The notes under the pieces are model-generated. The model made no database searches. It saw nothing but the letters and a program-made list of their open reading frames with translations, and was not told the DNA's origin. From positions 62,001 through 126,000 of the forward strand of contig NZ_BPRA01000006.1 of NCBI RefSeq assembly GCF_022179645.1: a stretch of DNA of 64,000 nt, given 5' to 3'. Shown here piece by piece: positions 52,184-61,534 of the stretch; position 1 is the first letter of the stretch, and the number at the start of each line of letters is the position of its first letter. Source of the DNA: Methylobacterium thuringiense (lineage in GTDB: Bacteria; Pseudomonadota; Alphaproteobacteria; Rhizobiales; Beijerinckiaceae). The position numbers were made by a program, and so were the translations under genes.

Positions 52184-52283
52184 GTACGTTTGTGAACGAC
52201 CTCGGCCGTTCGACGCTTGACGCCCCCGATTCGTGCGAACTAAAAAGAACAAATAGCGAACATACGAATCACGGAGAACGGCC

Positions 52284-52649
52284 ATGCGGGAAGAGCGACT
52301 GAGGACGCTGGACAGTCTGCGCAGCACTCCGGCCATCACCTTGAGTGCTTGGCGCGGCCGGTCCGGCCGGCGCTACGTCGTCGGAATCCACGATCTGGCC
52401 GAGCCGGACCTGATGGAGATGGACGATGCCGTGGTGATCGCCGTGCGACGCGACGGCGCCGGTATCGCCCAACCCGTGTCGGTGACGAGTTCCGGAATCG
52501 GCCCGCGCGAGCGGCTCATGCAGGGCTGGCTGGCCCATGTGGCACGCAGCGGCGCCACCGAGATGCATATCCATCGTTTGGCCGAGGGTGAGGACGGGCG
52601 CCGCGCCGTGATCGAGGATCTGGACATTCGGCCGGTCACGCAGAACTGA
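52284..52649 (+). CDS. hypothetical protein (121 aa)
   Basis: The protein is predicted alpha/beta, with R-Y-V-V-G-I-H-D-L and V-V-I-A-V-R-R-D-G strands. GGAGA precedes the ATG by about 9 bases. No family recognised. An AT-rich segment at 52,230-52,270 probably carries its promoter. Confidence 0.65.
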   Translation: MREERLRTLDSLRSTPAITLSAWRGRSGRRYVVGIHDLAEPDLMEMDDAVVIAVRRDGAGIAQPVSVTSSGIGPRERLMQGWLAHVARSGATEMHIHRLAEGEDGRRAVIEDLDIRPVTQN

Positions 52650-52757
52650 TCGGCCGGCGTCACGACGGACGGTCCGCTCCGGTCCTCGCCCTTGCGCCAA
52701 CGGGCTCCTGTCTCCAAAGACGGGCCGCCCGCGACGCGGGGTACGCAGCGAGGGACA

Positions 52758-53870
52758 ATGATGGCGCAGGGACCGCACCCCAGGACGGAGCCGACGCAGC
52801 CCATCGGCAAGCGCCGCTCGCGGCTTGGATTGTTTCTCCCCTACATCCTGCTGCTCACGTTGGCGCTCGTCTGGTCCGCCGGCTGGTATTGGGTTCGCGG
52901 CAAGGCCGCCTCCGAGATGGATGCGTGGCGCGCGCGCGAGGCGGCGGCCGGGCGCAACTGGACCTGCGCCGACCGTTCGATCACCGGCTATCCGTTCCGG
53001 ATCGAATTGCGTTGCGCCTCCTTGAAATTCGCGCGCTCCGATGGCGGCTTCAGCCTCGGGCCGCTGACGGTGCTGGTGCAGGTCTATCAGCCGCGCCACG
53101 CGATCCTGGAGGCGACCGGGCCTTTCCACGTCGAGCAGGGCGATCTCATCGGCGATGTGAACTGGACTGCACTGGAAGGCAGCTTCCATGGCGCATCGGA
53201 CGGATTCGTGCGGGCCTCGCTCGTCGTCGACGGGCCGAAGGGCAGCATAAGCGGGGGCGAGCCCGGTCCGATCGACTTCGCCGCGAAACATCTGGAACTG
53301 CACGCACGGCCGACTCCCGGCCGCTTCGAATCCGACGGTGCCGTCGATCTCAACCTGCGCCTGACCGACGGGACGTTTCCGCAGCTCGATCCGCTGTTCG
53401 GCAACGCCGATCCGGTGGAGGCGTCCCTCGACGCCACCTTGGAGCGCGCCACCGTGCTGCGCACCCGCGCCATCGAGAAGGAACTCGAAGCCTGGCGGCT
53501 GGCCGAGGGGCAGCTCGACATCACCGCACTCTCGCTGGTGAAGGGGAACCGCCGGCTTCAGGCGAAGGGCGAAGTCGGGCTGGACGAGGCGCATCGGCCG
53601 GAAGGTCAGTTCGACGTCCGCGCCGCCGGGCTCGGCGACCTGATCGGCCAGATCATGGGCAAGCGCTTCGGCAACGACCGGGGCGCGCTGATCGGCAACC
53701 TCGTCGGCCAGTTCCTCGGCGGCATGAAGCGGCGCGATCCCGAGGGTGAGGCCGGGCCGGGGCAGGGGGACGCCTCCCTGCAGCCGCTTCCCACCGTGAA
53801 GCTCGCAGGCGGCCGCCTCATGCTCGGCCCCTTCGCGATCCCGAACGTGGCGCTGCCTCCGCTCTATTGA
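52758..53870 (+). CDS. DUF2125 family protein, membrane-anchored
   Basis: A 370-aa protein with one N-terminal membrane helix (about residues 23-43) and a large periplasmic part. W-T-C-A-D-R-S-I-T-G-Y-P-F-R-I-E-L-R-C is the family's start signature, and the repeated beta-strand character resembles AsmA-like lipid-handling proteins. The function is unknown. AGGGA precedes the double ATG at 52758. Confidence 0.85.
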   Translation: MMAQGPHPRTEPTQPIGKRRSRLGLFLPYILLLTLALVWSAGWYWVRGKAASEMDAWRAREAAAGRNWTCADRSITGYPFRIELRCASLKFARSDGGFSLGPLTVLVQVYQPRHAILEATGPFHVEQGDLIGDVNWTALEGSFHGASDGFVRASLVVDGPKGSISGGEPGPIDFAAKHLELHARPTPGRFESDGAVDLNLRLTDGTFPQLDPLFGNADPVEASLDATLERATVLRTRAIEKELEAWRLAEGQLDITALSLVKGNRRLQAKGEVGLDEAHRPEGQFDVRAAGLGDLIGQIMGKRFGNDRGALIGNLVGQFLGGMKRRDPEGEAGPGQGDASLQPLPTVKLAGGRLMLGPFAIPNVALPPLY

Positions 53871-54001
53871 GTGCTCGCCGACCGGGCGGATGCGGGTTCG
53901 CCGTCGGAAAACGCGACGCGGATCCGAGTTCAACCAGGGTTGGCGGCGTCTTCGTCGGAGCGTAGACAGAGCCCAGTCCGCGGATCTCCAAACAAAGTCT
54001 C

Positions 54002-54829
54002 ATGAGCCGAGAAGACCAGGCCGTCGCCGCCAGCAATCGGCGCTCGCCAGAGCCGCCCATCCATGGCCCGGAGGATTTCGAGGGAATGCGCCGCGCCGGC
54101 CGACTGACGGCGGAAGCGCTCGACATCCTCGTCGAGGCGACCCAGCCCGGCGTCACCACCGAGCATCTCGACAGACTCGCCTATACTTTCGCGATGGATC
54201 ACGGCGCCTATCCGGCATCGCTGCTCTATCGCGGCTATCCGAAGTCGATCTGCACCTCGATCAACCACGTCGTCTGCCACGGCATCCCCAACGACAAGCC
54301 GCTGCGCGACGGTGACATCGTCAACCTCGACATCTGCCTGATCCTCGACGGCTGGCACGGCGATTCGAGCCGCATGGCCTATGTCGGCGAGGTGCCGCGC
54401 AAGGCCCAGCGCTTGTGCGAGATCACCTACGAGTCGTTGATGCGCGGCATCCGGGCGATCCGGCCCGGCGGCTCGACCAACGACATCGGCCACGCCATCC
54501 AGTCCTACGCGGAGGCCGAGCGCTGCTCGGTGGTGCGCGATTTCTGCGGCCATGGCCTCGGCCGCGTCTATCACGACGCGCCGACCATCCTGCACTACGT
54601 CGAGGCGAGCTACGACGTGCCGCTGAAGCCCGGTCAGTTCTTCACCGTCGAGCCGATGATCAATCTCGGCCGGCCCGCCGTGAAGGTGCTCGCCGACGGC
54701 TGGACCGCCGTGACCCGCGACCGTTCGCTGTCCGCCCAGTTCGAGCACACCGTCGCGGTCACCGAGACCGGCTACGAGATTTTCACGCTGTCGCCGAAGG
54801 GGCTCGACCAGCCGGTTCCGCAGGACTGA
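54002..54829 (+). CDS. map: methionine aminopeptidase, type I
   Basis: A 275-aa metallopeptidase that removes the initiator Met. Metal ligands are visible: D in N-L-D-I-C-L, D in G-W-H-G-D-S, H in G-H-G-L-G-R, E in T-V-E-P-M-I and E in F-E-H-T. It lies 9 bp upstream of radC and is probably cotranscribed with it. Confidence 0.95.
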   Translation: MSREDQAVAASNRRSPEPPIHGPEDFEGMRRAGRLTAEALDILVEATQPGVTTEHLDRLAYTFAMDHGAYPASLLYRGYPKSICTSINHVVCHGIPNDKPLRDGDIVNLDICLILDGWHGDSSRMAYVGEVPRKAQRLCEITYESLMRGIRAIRPGGSTNDIGHAIQSYAEAERCSVVRDFCGHGLGRVYHDAPTILHYVEASYDVPLKPGQFFTVEPMINLGRPAVKVLADGWTAVTRDRSLSAQFEHTVAVTETGYEIFTLSPKGLDQPVPQD

Positions 54830-54838
54830 TCGTCTCCG

Positions 54839-55561
54839 ATGACGCGCCGGCCGCCGCTGCCCGATCTGCTGGCCCCGGTCACGGCCGAGGAGCCGCATTA
54901 CCACGGCCACCGCGACCGCCTGCGCGCCCGCTTCGCCGAGTCCGGGGCCGATGCGTTGGCCGATTACGAACTGCTCGAACTCGTCCTGTTCCGTGCGATC
55001 CCGCGCCGCGACGTCAAACCGCTCGCAAAGGCGCTGATCAGGCGTTTCGGTTCCTTCGCCGAGGTCATCGGCGCCGAGCCGTCGCGGCTCGCGGAGATCG
55101 ACGGGATCGGGCCTGGCGTGATCGCAGACCTCAAGCTAATGGAAGCGGCCGGCCGCCGGCTCGCGCGGGGTGCCATCGCGGAGCGGCCGCTGGTGACCTC
55201 CTGGAGCGCCCTCATCGAGTACCTGCGCGCCACGATGGCCTTTTCGGCGCGGGAGGAATTCCGGCTGCTGTTCCTCGACAAGCGCAACCATCTCATCCGC
55301 GACGAGGTGCACGGGCGCGGCACCGTCGACCACACGCCGGTCTATGTCCGTGAGATCGCCCGCCGCGCCCTCGAACTCTCGGCCACCGCGGTCATCCTCG
55401 CTCACAACCACCCCTCCGGCGATCCGACGCCGTCGGGGGCCGACATCAGGATGACCCGCGAGATCGTCGCCGTCCTCGACCCGCTCGGCATCGTCGTGCA
55501 CGACCACGTCATCCTCGGCCGCGAGGGTCACGCGAGCTTCAGGGGACTCAAGCTTCTCTGA
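54839..55561 (+). CDS. radC: RadC/JAB-domain protein
   Basis: This 240-aa protein has an N-terminal helix-hairpin-helix region ([12 protein letters not shown]) and a C-terminal JAB domain with [13 protein letters not shown] and the [11 protein letters not shown]-x-A-D metal site. Its historic DNA-repair role is doubtful; a metal-dependent hydrolase activity is likely. Confidence 0.93.
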   Translation: MTRRPPLPDLLAPVTAEEPHYHGHRDRLRARFAESGADALADYELLELVLFRAIPRRDVKPLAKALIRRFGSFAEVIGAEPSRLAEIDGIGPGVIADLKLMEAAGRRLARGAIAERPLVTSWSALIEYLRATMAFSAREEFRLLFLDKRNHLIRDEVHGRGTVDHTPVYVREIARRALELSATAVILAHNHPSGDPTPSGADIRMTREIVAVLDPLGIVVHDHVILGREGHASFRGLKLL

Positions 55562-55748
55562 CCAAGCTTCTCCGTTAGTGTCGGTCTCGGGCCCTTTCCA
55601 TGGCCTGCCTCTTGCCTAGGTGAACGGCGAGCCAAGCGATCGCGCGTCGGCATGCCAACGCGTCGTCCGATCGGCTTTTTGTCGTGTCGCAGGTTTCTGT
55701 CGGAAAGCCGCGGGGCACCTTTCCGGAACCTGCTGAGGGGAGACTTAG

Positions 55749-57188
55749 ATGGCGCTGGCGAAAGCCTTCGACGAGATGACCGGGCCGGGCGATGCGCTCG
55801 CGGGGGCCGCCGTGCGCGACGCCTACGACGCCCTCAAGTCCTGGCTCGACACCACGCCGCCGGAGCATTTCAACACGCGCCGCAGCCAGGCCGAGATGCT
55901 GTTCCGGCGCATCGGCATCACCTTCGCCGTCTACGGCTCGAGCGATTCCACCGAACGGCTGATCCCCTTCGACATCATCCCGCGGGTGCTGACCAAGCCC
56001 GAATGGAGCTTCCTGGAGCGTGGGCTGAAGCAGCGCGTCACCGCGCTCAACATGTTCCTGAACGACATCTACGGTGCGGAGGAGTGCATCAAGGCGGGCG
56101 TGATCCCGGCCGACCTCGTCTACCGCAACCAGCACTACCAGATGGAGATGCGCTCCTTCCGGGTGCCGCACGACCTCTACGTCCACATCGCCGGGATCGA
56201 CATCGTCCGCACCGGCGAGAACGACTTTTTTGTTCTGGAAGACAACGCCAGGACGCCGTCCGGCGTCTCCTACATGCTGGAGAACCGCGAGGTCATGCTC
56301 CGGCTGTTCCCGGAGCTGTTCTCGCGCCACCGCGTCGCACCGGTCGAGAACTATCCGGACGAGCTTCTGGCGACGCTCCGCAGCCTCGCCCCGCAATCGG
56401 CCACGCGCGATCCCACCGTCGTGCTGCTCACCCCCGGACGCTACAACTCGGCCTTCTACGAGCATTCCTTCCTGGCCGACAAACTCGGCGTCGAACTGGT
56501 GGAGGCGACCGACCTCTTCACCAAGGACGACGTCGTCTACATGCGCACCACCGAGGGGCCGCGCCGGGTCGACGTGATCTATCGCCGGCTCGACGACGAC
56601 TTCATCGATCCGCTGGTGTTCCGCCCCGATAGCGTGCTCGGTGTGCCGGGGCTGATGAACGCCTACGAGCGCGGCAACGTCACGTTGTCGAACGCGGTCG
56701 GCACCGGCATCGCCGACGACAAGGCGGTCTACAGCTACATGCCGGAAATCGTGAAGTTCTTCACCGGCGAGGAGCCGATCCTTCACAACGTGCCGACCTA
56801 TCGCTGCCGCGAGAAGGAGGCGTTCTCCTACGTCATGGACAACCTCAAGGACCTCGTGGTGAAGGAGGTCAACGGCTCGGGCGGCTACGGCATGCTCGTC
56901 GGCCCGCACGCCACGCGGCGCGAGATCGAGGAGTTCGGGCGCCGGCTGAAGCACGCCCCCGACGGCTTCATCGCCCAGCCGACGCTCTCGCTCTCGACCT
57001 GCCCGACCTTCGTCGCCTCCGGCGTCGCCCCGCGCCACGTCGACCTGCGGCCCTTCGTGCTCGCCGGCGCCGACGAGATCCGCATCGTGCCCGGCGGTTT
57101 GACGCGCGTCGCGCTCAAGGAGGGTTCGCTCGTGGTGAATTCCAGCCAGGGCGGCGGCACCAAGGACACCTGGGTGCTCGACGCTTGA
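55749..57188 (+). CDS. circularly permuted type 2 ATP-grasp protein
   Basis: A 479-aa protein matching the DUF404/DUF407 ATP-grasp family: G-E-N-D-F-F-V-L-E-D-N-A-R-T-P-S-G near residues 156-172, L-S-N-A-V-G-T-G-I-A-D-D-K near 315, and K-E-V-N-G-S-G-G-Y-G-M-L near 372. Such enzymes probably ligate an amino acid or peptide. It is the first of four genes (ATP-grasp, alpha-E, transglutaminase-like, Anbu) known to cluster together, which suggests peptide tagging and turnover. Confidence 0.92.
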   Translation: MALAKAFDEMTGPGDALAGAAVRDAYDALKSWLDTTPPEHFNTRRSQAEMLFRRIGITFAVYGSSDSTERLIPFDIIPRVLTKPEWSFLERGLKQRVTALNMFLNDIYGAEECIKAGVIPADLVYRNQHYQMEMRSFRVPHDLYVHIAGIDIVRTGENDFFVLEDNARTPSGVSYMLENREVMLRLFPELFSRHRVAPVENYPDELLATLRSLAPQSATRDPTVVLLTPGRYNSAFYEHSFLADKLGVELVEATDLFTKDDVVYMRTTEGPRRVDVIYRRLDDDFIDPLVFRPDSVLGVPGLMNAYERGNVTLSNAVGTGIADDKAVYSYMPEIVKFFTGEEPILHNVPTYRCREKEAFSYVMDNLKDLVVKEVNGSGGYGMLVGPHATRREIEEFGRRLKHAPDGFIAQPTLSLSTCPTFVASGVAPRHVDLRPFVLAGADEIRIVPGGLTRVALKEGSLVVNSSQGGGTKDTWVLDA

Positions 57189-57379
57189 GCAGCCCGCGGC
57201 CTTTTCGGGCGCCCAGCCGCCGAGCGCGCAGTTCTCATGCGCGAATAGCCGGCGAGTGCACATTTTGCGAGCAGGCGTGCGTCGCAGAGGTGGCGATCCC
57301 CGCCGTCTCTTGCGATGACGCCACGCTCTTCCCCTTCGACGCCGGCCCGTTTCGGCCGGAAGCGACCGTGATCTGAGCC

Positions 57380-58324
57380 ATGCTGTCCCGTACCGCCGAC
57401 AACCTCTACTGGCTTTCGCGCTATGCCGAGCGCGCCGACTTCGTCGCGCGCATCCTCGACGCCGCGCACCGTCTCGCCGCGCTGCCGTCGAGTTACGGCG
57501 GGCGCGAGTCGAACGAGTGGGCCTCGGCGCTGGCTTCCACCGGCGACGCCGACGAGTTCAAGAAGCACTACGATGCGGTCAACGAACACACGGTCTGCGA
57601 CTTTCTCGCCTTCTCGCGCCATAATCCGTCCTCGATCCGCTCCTGCATCGAGACGGCCCGCGAGAACGCCCGGTCGATCCGCACGGCGCTCACCACCGAG
57701 ATGTGGGACGCGATCAACGGGGCGTGGCTCGAGCTTCGCAACTACGAGGGCCGCGATCTCACGCGGGACGAGTTTTCGCATTTCCTCGACTGGGTGAAGC
57801 AGGTCTCGCTGGCCTTCGACGGCTCGGCCTACCGGACCATGCTGAGGAACGACGGCTATTGGTTCACGCGGCTCGGTACCGCGATCGAGCGGGCCGACAA
57901 CACCGCCCGCATCCTCGACGTGAAGTACCAGATCCTGTTGCCAGCCTCGGAACGGATCGGCGGCAGCCTCGACTACTTCCAGTGGACCACGATCCTGCGC
58001 GAGGTCTCGGCCTTCAACGCCTATCACTGGGTCTATCGCGAGAGCATCAAGCCACTGCTGGTCGCGGATTTGCTCATCCTGAATAGACAGATGCCGCGCT
58101 CGCTCACCAACTGCCTCGGCATGCTGGTGGAACATCTCGACTTGATCGCCGATTCCTACGGTCGTCGCGGCGAGAGCCAGCGGCTCGCTAGCAACCTGCG
58201 CGCCCACCTCCTCGGTGCGGATATCGACCGGATCTTCGCCTCCGGCCTGCACGAGTTCATCGAGCACTTCATCGGCGAGAACAACAAGCTCGGGGCCGCG
58301 ATCAGCGAGCAGTATCTGGTGTAG
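57380..58324 (+). CDS. alpha-E domain protein (DUF403)
   Basis: A 314-aa all-helical protein beginning M-L-S-R-T-A-D-N-L-Y-W-L-S-R-Y-A-E-R-A, the family signature, with E-R-A-D-N-T-A-R-I-L-D in the middle. It is the standard partner of the type 2 ATP-grasp protein encoded upstream; about 190 bp separate the two genes. Confidence 0.92.
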   Translation: MLSRTADNLYWLSRYAERADFVARILDAAHRLAALPSSYGGRESNEWASALASTGDADEFKKHYDAVNEHTVCDFLAFSRHNPSSIRSCIETARENARSIRTALTTEMWDAINGAWLELRNYEGRDLTRDEFSHFLDWVKQVSLAFDGSAYRTMLRNDGYWFTRLGTAIERADNTARILDVKYQILLPASERIGGSLDYFQWTTILREVSAFNAYHWVYRESIKPLLVADLLILNRQMPRSLTNCLGMLVEHLDLIADSYGRRGESQRLASNLRAHLLGADIDRIFASGLHEFIEHFIGENNKLGAAISEQYLV

Positions 58325-58379
58325 ATTCGTTCGCGATTCGTCTCTCGCTTTTCCTTATCGACGCATCCGGGACCAAGGC

Positions 58380-59243
58380 ATGCGCATCCGCGTCCTCCAC
58401 GACACGATCTACACCTACGAGCAGCCTGCCCGTGGCCTGATCCAGGTGTTGCGGCTGACCCCACGCGACCATGACGGCCAGCACGTGCGCGAATGGCGCA
58501 TCGAACCGTCGGTCGACGGCCGGCTGACCGCCCGCGAGGATGGCTTCGGCAACATCGTCCACTGGTTCACCGCCGACGACGCGGCCGAGGCCCTGACCGT
58601 GCGCGTCACCGGCGAGGTCGAGACCTTCGACACCAGCGGCATCGTGCGTGGCGGTGTCGAACGGCTACCCGAACCGTTCTACCTGCGCGATACGTCGCTC
58701 ACCCTGCCGAGCGCCGAAATCCAGGCCTTCGCGGGCAAGGCCACCGCGGGCGGCGACCAGTCGAGGCTGTCGGTCCTGCATCGGCTGCTCGAAGCGGTGC
58801 ACGAGCGCATCGAATTCGAGCCGGGGCCGACCAGTGCCAGCACGACGGCCATGGAATCCTTCGAGGTCGGCAAGGGCGTTTGCCAGGACCTCGCGCATAT
58901 CTTCATCGCGGCGGCGCGCCACCTGGAAATTCCGACCCGCTACGTCTCCGGCTACTTCCTCCATGACGACGACGGCGAGGATCCGAGCGCAGGCCATGCC
59001 TGGGCCGAGGCACTGCTGCCCGATCTCGGTTGGATCGGCTTCGATGCGGCCAACGGCGTCTCGGCGACCGAGGCGCATGTGCGTGTCGCGATCGGCCTCG
59101 ACTATCTCGGAGCGGCCCCGATCCGTGGCAGCCGCGTCGGCGGCGGTACCGAAAAGCTGGAGGTGCGGCTGAAGGTCGACGAGCCTCAGCGGGGCCAGAG
59201 CCAGACGCAGAGCCAAGGCACGCAGAGACAGTCGCAGGGCTGA
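58380..59243 (+). CDS. transglutaminase-like cysteine protease family protein
   Basis: A 287-aa protein with the bacterial transglutaminase-like N-terminal domain (I-Y-T-Y-E-Q-P, L-R-L-T-P-R) and the catalytic domain: Cys in G-K-G-V-C-Q-D-L-A-H (about residue 167), His in A-G-H-A-W-A-E (about 207) and Asp in G-F-D-A-A-N-G. The C-terminus is a Gln-rich tail (repeated Q-S-Q), unusual for the family. It is part of the ATP-grasp/alpha-E/Anbu cluster. Confidence 0.9.
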   Translation: MRIRVLHDTIYTYEQPARGLIQVLRLTPRDHDGQHVREWRIEPSVDGRLTAREDGFGNIVHWFTADDAAEALTVRVTGEVETFDTSGIVRGGVERLPEPFYLRDTSLTLPSAEIQAFAGKATAGGDQSRLSVLHRLLEAVHERIEFEPGPTSASTTAMESFEVGKGVCQDLAHIFIAAARHLEIPTRYVSGYFLHDDDGEDPSAGHAWAEALLPDLGWIGFDAANGVSATEAHVRVAIGLDYLGAAPIRGSRVGGGTEKLEVRLKVDEPQRGQSQTQSQGTQRQSQG

Positions 59244-59368
59244 GGGGCAGGGCCGGATCGGCCCTCCACACCGCTTGAAACGGCACATTGCGAAAGATCG
59301 CCTTGCGTCGCGGCGGCACGACATGCGAACGGGACGCCCGCTTACCCCGTGACGAGGTCTCTCTCGCG

Positions 59369-60121
59369 ATGACTTACTGCGTCGGAGTCCTGGTCGAGGA
59401 CGGTCTCCTCATGATCGCCGATACCCGCACCAATGCGGGCCTCGACGACATCTCGACCTACCGCAAGCTTCATCTGTTCAATGCGCCGGGCGAGCGGGTG
59501 ATCATGCTCGCCTCGGCCGGCAACCTGTCCGTGACGCAGACCGTCGTGAGCATGTTGCGTGAGGGCGTCGACGACATCGAGGGCGAGGAGCCGGAGAAGC
59601 TCGCCGACGCGCCGACCATGTTCAAGGCGGCTCAGCTCGTCGGCCGTGCGATCCGGCAGGTCCGCAAGATCGAGCATGACGGCTTCGAGCAGGCCAAGAT
59701 CCGCTTCGAGGTGTCGTTCCTTCTCGGCGGCCAGATCGGCACCGACGAGATGCGGCTGTTCATGGTCTACTCGGCCGGCAACTTCATCGAGTGCGGGCAC
59801 GACTCACCCTTCCTGCAGATCGGCGAGCACAAATACGGCAAGCCGATCCTCGACCGGGCCGTGACGGCGAAGCTCGATCTCTACGACGCCCTGAAGGTCG
59901 CGCTGGTCTCGATGGATTCGACCATGCGGTCGAATCTCGGCGTCGGCCTGCCGATCGACATCGCCGTGGTGCGCCGCGACGCCCTGACGCTCGAAGTCGA
60001 CCACCGGATCGAAGCCGGCGAGCCCTACTTTCACGATCTTCGCGAGCGCTGGTCGGCGGCGTTGCGCGCAGCGCACCGCGCGATCCCGCGCCCGCCCTAC
60101 GGACCGGCTGCCGTCAAATAG
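59369..60121 (+). CDS. Anbu-type proteasome-like peptidase
   Basis: A 250-aa Ntn-hydrolase of the proteasome beta/HslV superfamily. The mature N-terminus is T-Y-C-V-G (Thr directly after the initiator Met as nucleophile), followed by I-A-D-T-R-T-N-A-G-L-D and L-A-S-A-G-N-L. Length and neighbours identify it as Anbu, the bacterial proteasome-related protease, rather than HslV. The ATG at 59369 is chosen because it places Thr at position 2. Confidence 0.9.
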   Translation: MTYCVGVLVEDGLLMIADTRTNAGLDDISTYRKLHLFNAPGERVIMLASAGNLSVTQTVVSMLREGVDDIEGEEPEKLADAPTMFKAAQLVGRAIRQVRKIEHDGFEQAKIRFEVSFLLGGQIGTDEMRLFMVYSAGNFIECGHDSPFLQIGEHKYGKPILDRAVTAKLDLYDALKVALVSMDSTMRSNLGVGLPIDIAVVRRDALTLEVDHRIEAGEPYFHDLRERWSAALRAAHRAIPRPPYGPAAVK

Positions 60122-60200
60122 CCGGCGGCCTTTGATCTCCGACGGGCGAGGGCGCATACCGGTCGCAACGGATGCAACCGGGATCGGGAGGGCGGGACGG

Positions 60201-60806
60201 ATGGTGACACGGGGCTTTTCGGGCCGCCCGCCGGCGGCCGAGATCGCCGAGCGCCTGCCGCCGGGCCAGTACCTCACCGACGACTTTCCGGTCCTGCAGC
60301 TCGGCCCGACTCCGCGGGTCACCGAGGAGACCTGGAGCTTCACCCTTCGCGACGGTCCCAAGCCCCTCAAGCGCTGGACCTGGAGCGAGTTCGCCAAGCT
60401 GCCGCGTACGCGCTGGAAGGGCGACATCCATTGCGTCACCAAGTGGTCGAAGTTCGACACCGCCTGGGCCGGCGTGAGCGTCGACGACATTCTGAGCGAT
60501 GCCGGCGTCACTGCGCCCACCGCCTTCACCCTGTTCGAGGGCTTCGACGACTACACCACCAACGTTCCGTTCGCCGATCTCACCGGTGGCAAGGCCATTG
60601 TCGCGACCTCCTATGAGGGCAAGCCGATCCCGCCCGATCACGGCGGCCCGGCGCGCCTCCTCGTGCCGCACCTCTATTTCTGGAAAAGCCCGAAATGGGT
60701 GAAGGGCCTGCGCTTCACCAGGAAGGACGAAGGCGGTTTCTGGGAGCTGCGCGGCTATCACATGTACGGCGACCCCTGGCGCGAGCAGCGCTTCACCGGA
60801 GATTGA
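60201..60806 (+). CDS. sulfite-oxidase-like molybdopterin oxidoreductase
   Basis: This 201-aa protein covers the sulfite oxidase/MsrP-like Mo-binding domain, with the ligand Cys in D-I-H-C-V-T-K-W-S (about residue 77) and W-A-G-V-S-V-D-D-I-L. It has no signal peptide and is short, like the stand-alone YuiH-type group. The gene ends 3 bp before a flavin reductase gene, a probable electron donor. Confidence 0.85.
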   Translation: MVTRGFSGRPPAAEIAERLPPGQYLTDDFPVLQLGPTPRVTEETWSFTLRDGPKPLKRWTWSEFAKLPRTRWKGDIHCVTKWSKFDTAWAGVSVDDILSDAGVTAPTAFTLFEGFDDYTTNVPFADLTGGKAIVATSYEGKPIPPDHGGPARLLVPHLYFWKSPKWVKGLRFTRKDEGGFWELRGYHMYGDPWREQRFTGD

Positions 60807-60809
60807 CGC

Positions 60810-61529
60810 GTGGCCGCCGAGAAGATGCCCTGGCGGACCGCCCGGATCGGCGCGATCGCGCCGGTGACGCCGCGGGTGAAGAGTTTTCGGTTCGAGGGGC
60901 TGGAGGGCCGGCACCGTGCCGGCCAGCACGTCGAGGTGCGGCTCACCGCGCCGGACGGCTACAGCGCGCAGCGCAGCTACTCCATCGCCTCAGCACCCGG
61001 CGACGCCGCCGGCCTCGAACTCATGATCGAGGGGCTGGAGGAGGGCGAGGTCTCGAGCTACTTCGCCGGCATCGCGGAGGTCGGCGACGAGGTCGAGTTG
61101 CGCGGGCCGATCGGCGGATCGTTCGTCTGGTCGCCGGAGGACGAGGGCCCCGTGCTGCTTATCGGCGGCGGTTCCGGCGTGGTGCCGCTGCTCTCGATGC
61201 TGCGGGCACGTTTCTCGGCGCGCAGCGAAACGCCGATGCTGCTGATCTATTCGGTGCGCAACGCCGCCGAGGCGATCGCGCGTGAGGAATTGCAGATACG
61301 GGCGCGCGACGAGCCGGGCTTCGATCTCACGCTCCTCACCACCCGCGAAGGTGCCACCGCCGGGCGCCGGGTCGACCGGGTCATGATCGAGACCGCACTC
61401 GACCACGTCGGCAAGCCGCGCCACGTTTTCGTGTGCGGCAGCAACGGTTTCGTCGGATCGGTGTCGGACCTTCTGGTGGATGCCAGCGTGAAGCCGTCGA
61501 TCATCCGGACGGAGCGGTTCGGCGGCTGA
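60810..61529 (+). CDS. ferredoxin-reductase-type FAD/NAD(P)H oxidoreductase
   Basis: A 239-aa reductase with FAD-binding R-S-Y-S-I-A-S-A-P (about residues 54-62) and NAD(P)-binding G-G-G-S-G-V-V-P-L-L-S-M-L-R (about 116-129). It lacks a 2Fe-2S domain. Being 3 bp from the sulfite-oxidase-like gene, it probably passes electrons to it. Confidence 0.88.
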   Translation: MAAEKMPWRTARIGAIAPVTPRVKSFRFEGLEGRHRAGQHVEVRLTAPDGYSAQRSYSIASAPGDAAGLELMIEGLEEGEVSSYFAGIAEVGDEVELRGPIGGSFVWSPEDEGPVLLIGGGSGVVPLLSMLRARFSARSETPMLLIYSVRNAAEAIAREELQIRARDEPGFDLTLLTTREGATAGRRVDRVMIETALDHVGKPRHVFVCGSNGFVGSVSDLLVDASVKPSIIRTERFGG

Positions 61530-61534
61530 GGTCT

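Noticed and set aside
55575-57263. Minus-strand frame of 562 codons opposite the ATP-grasp gene
   Set aside because: It is antisense to a protein with conserved ATP-grasp motifs and is not protein-like in composition.
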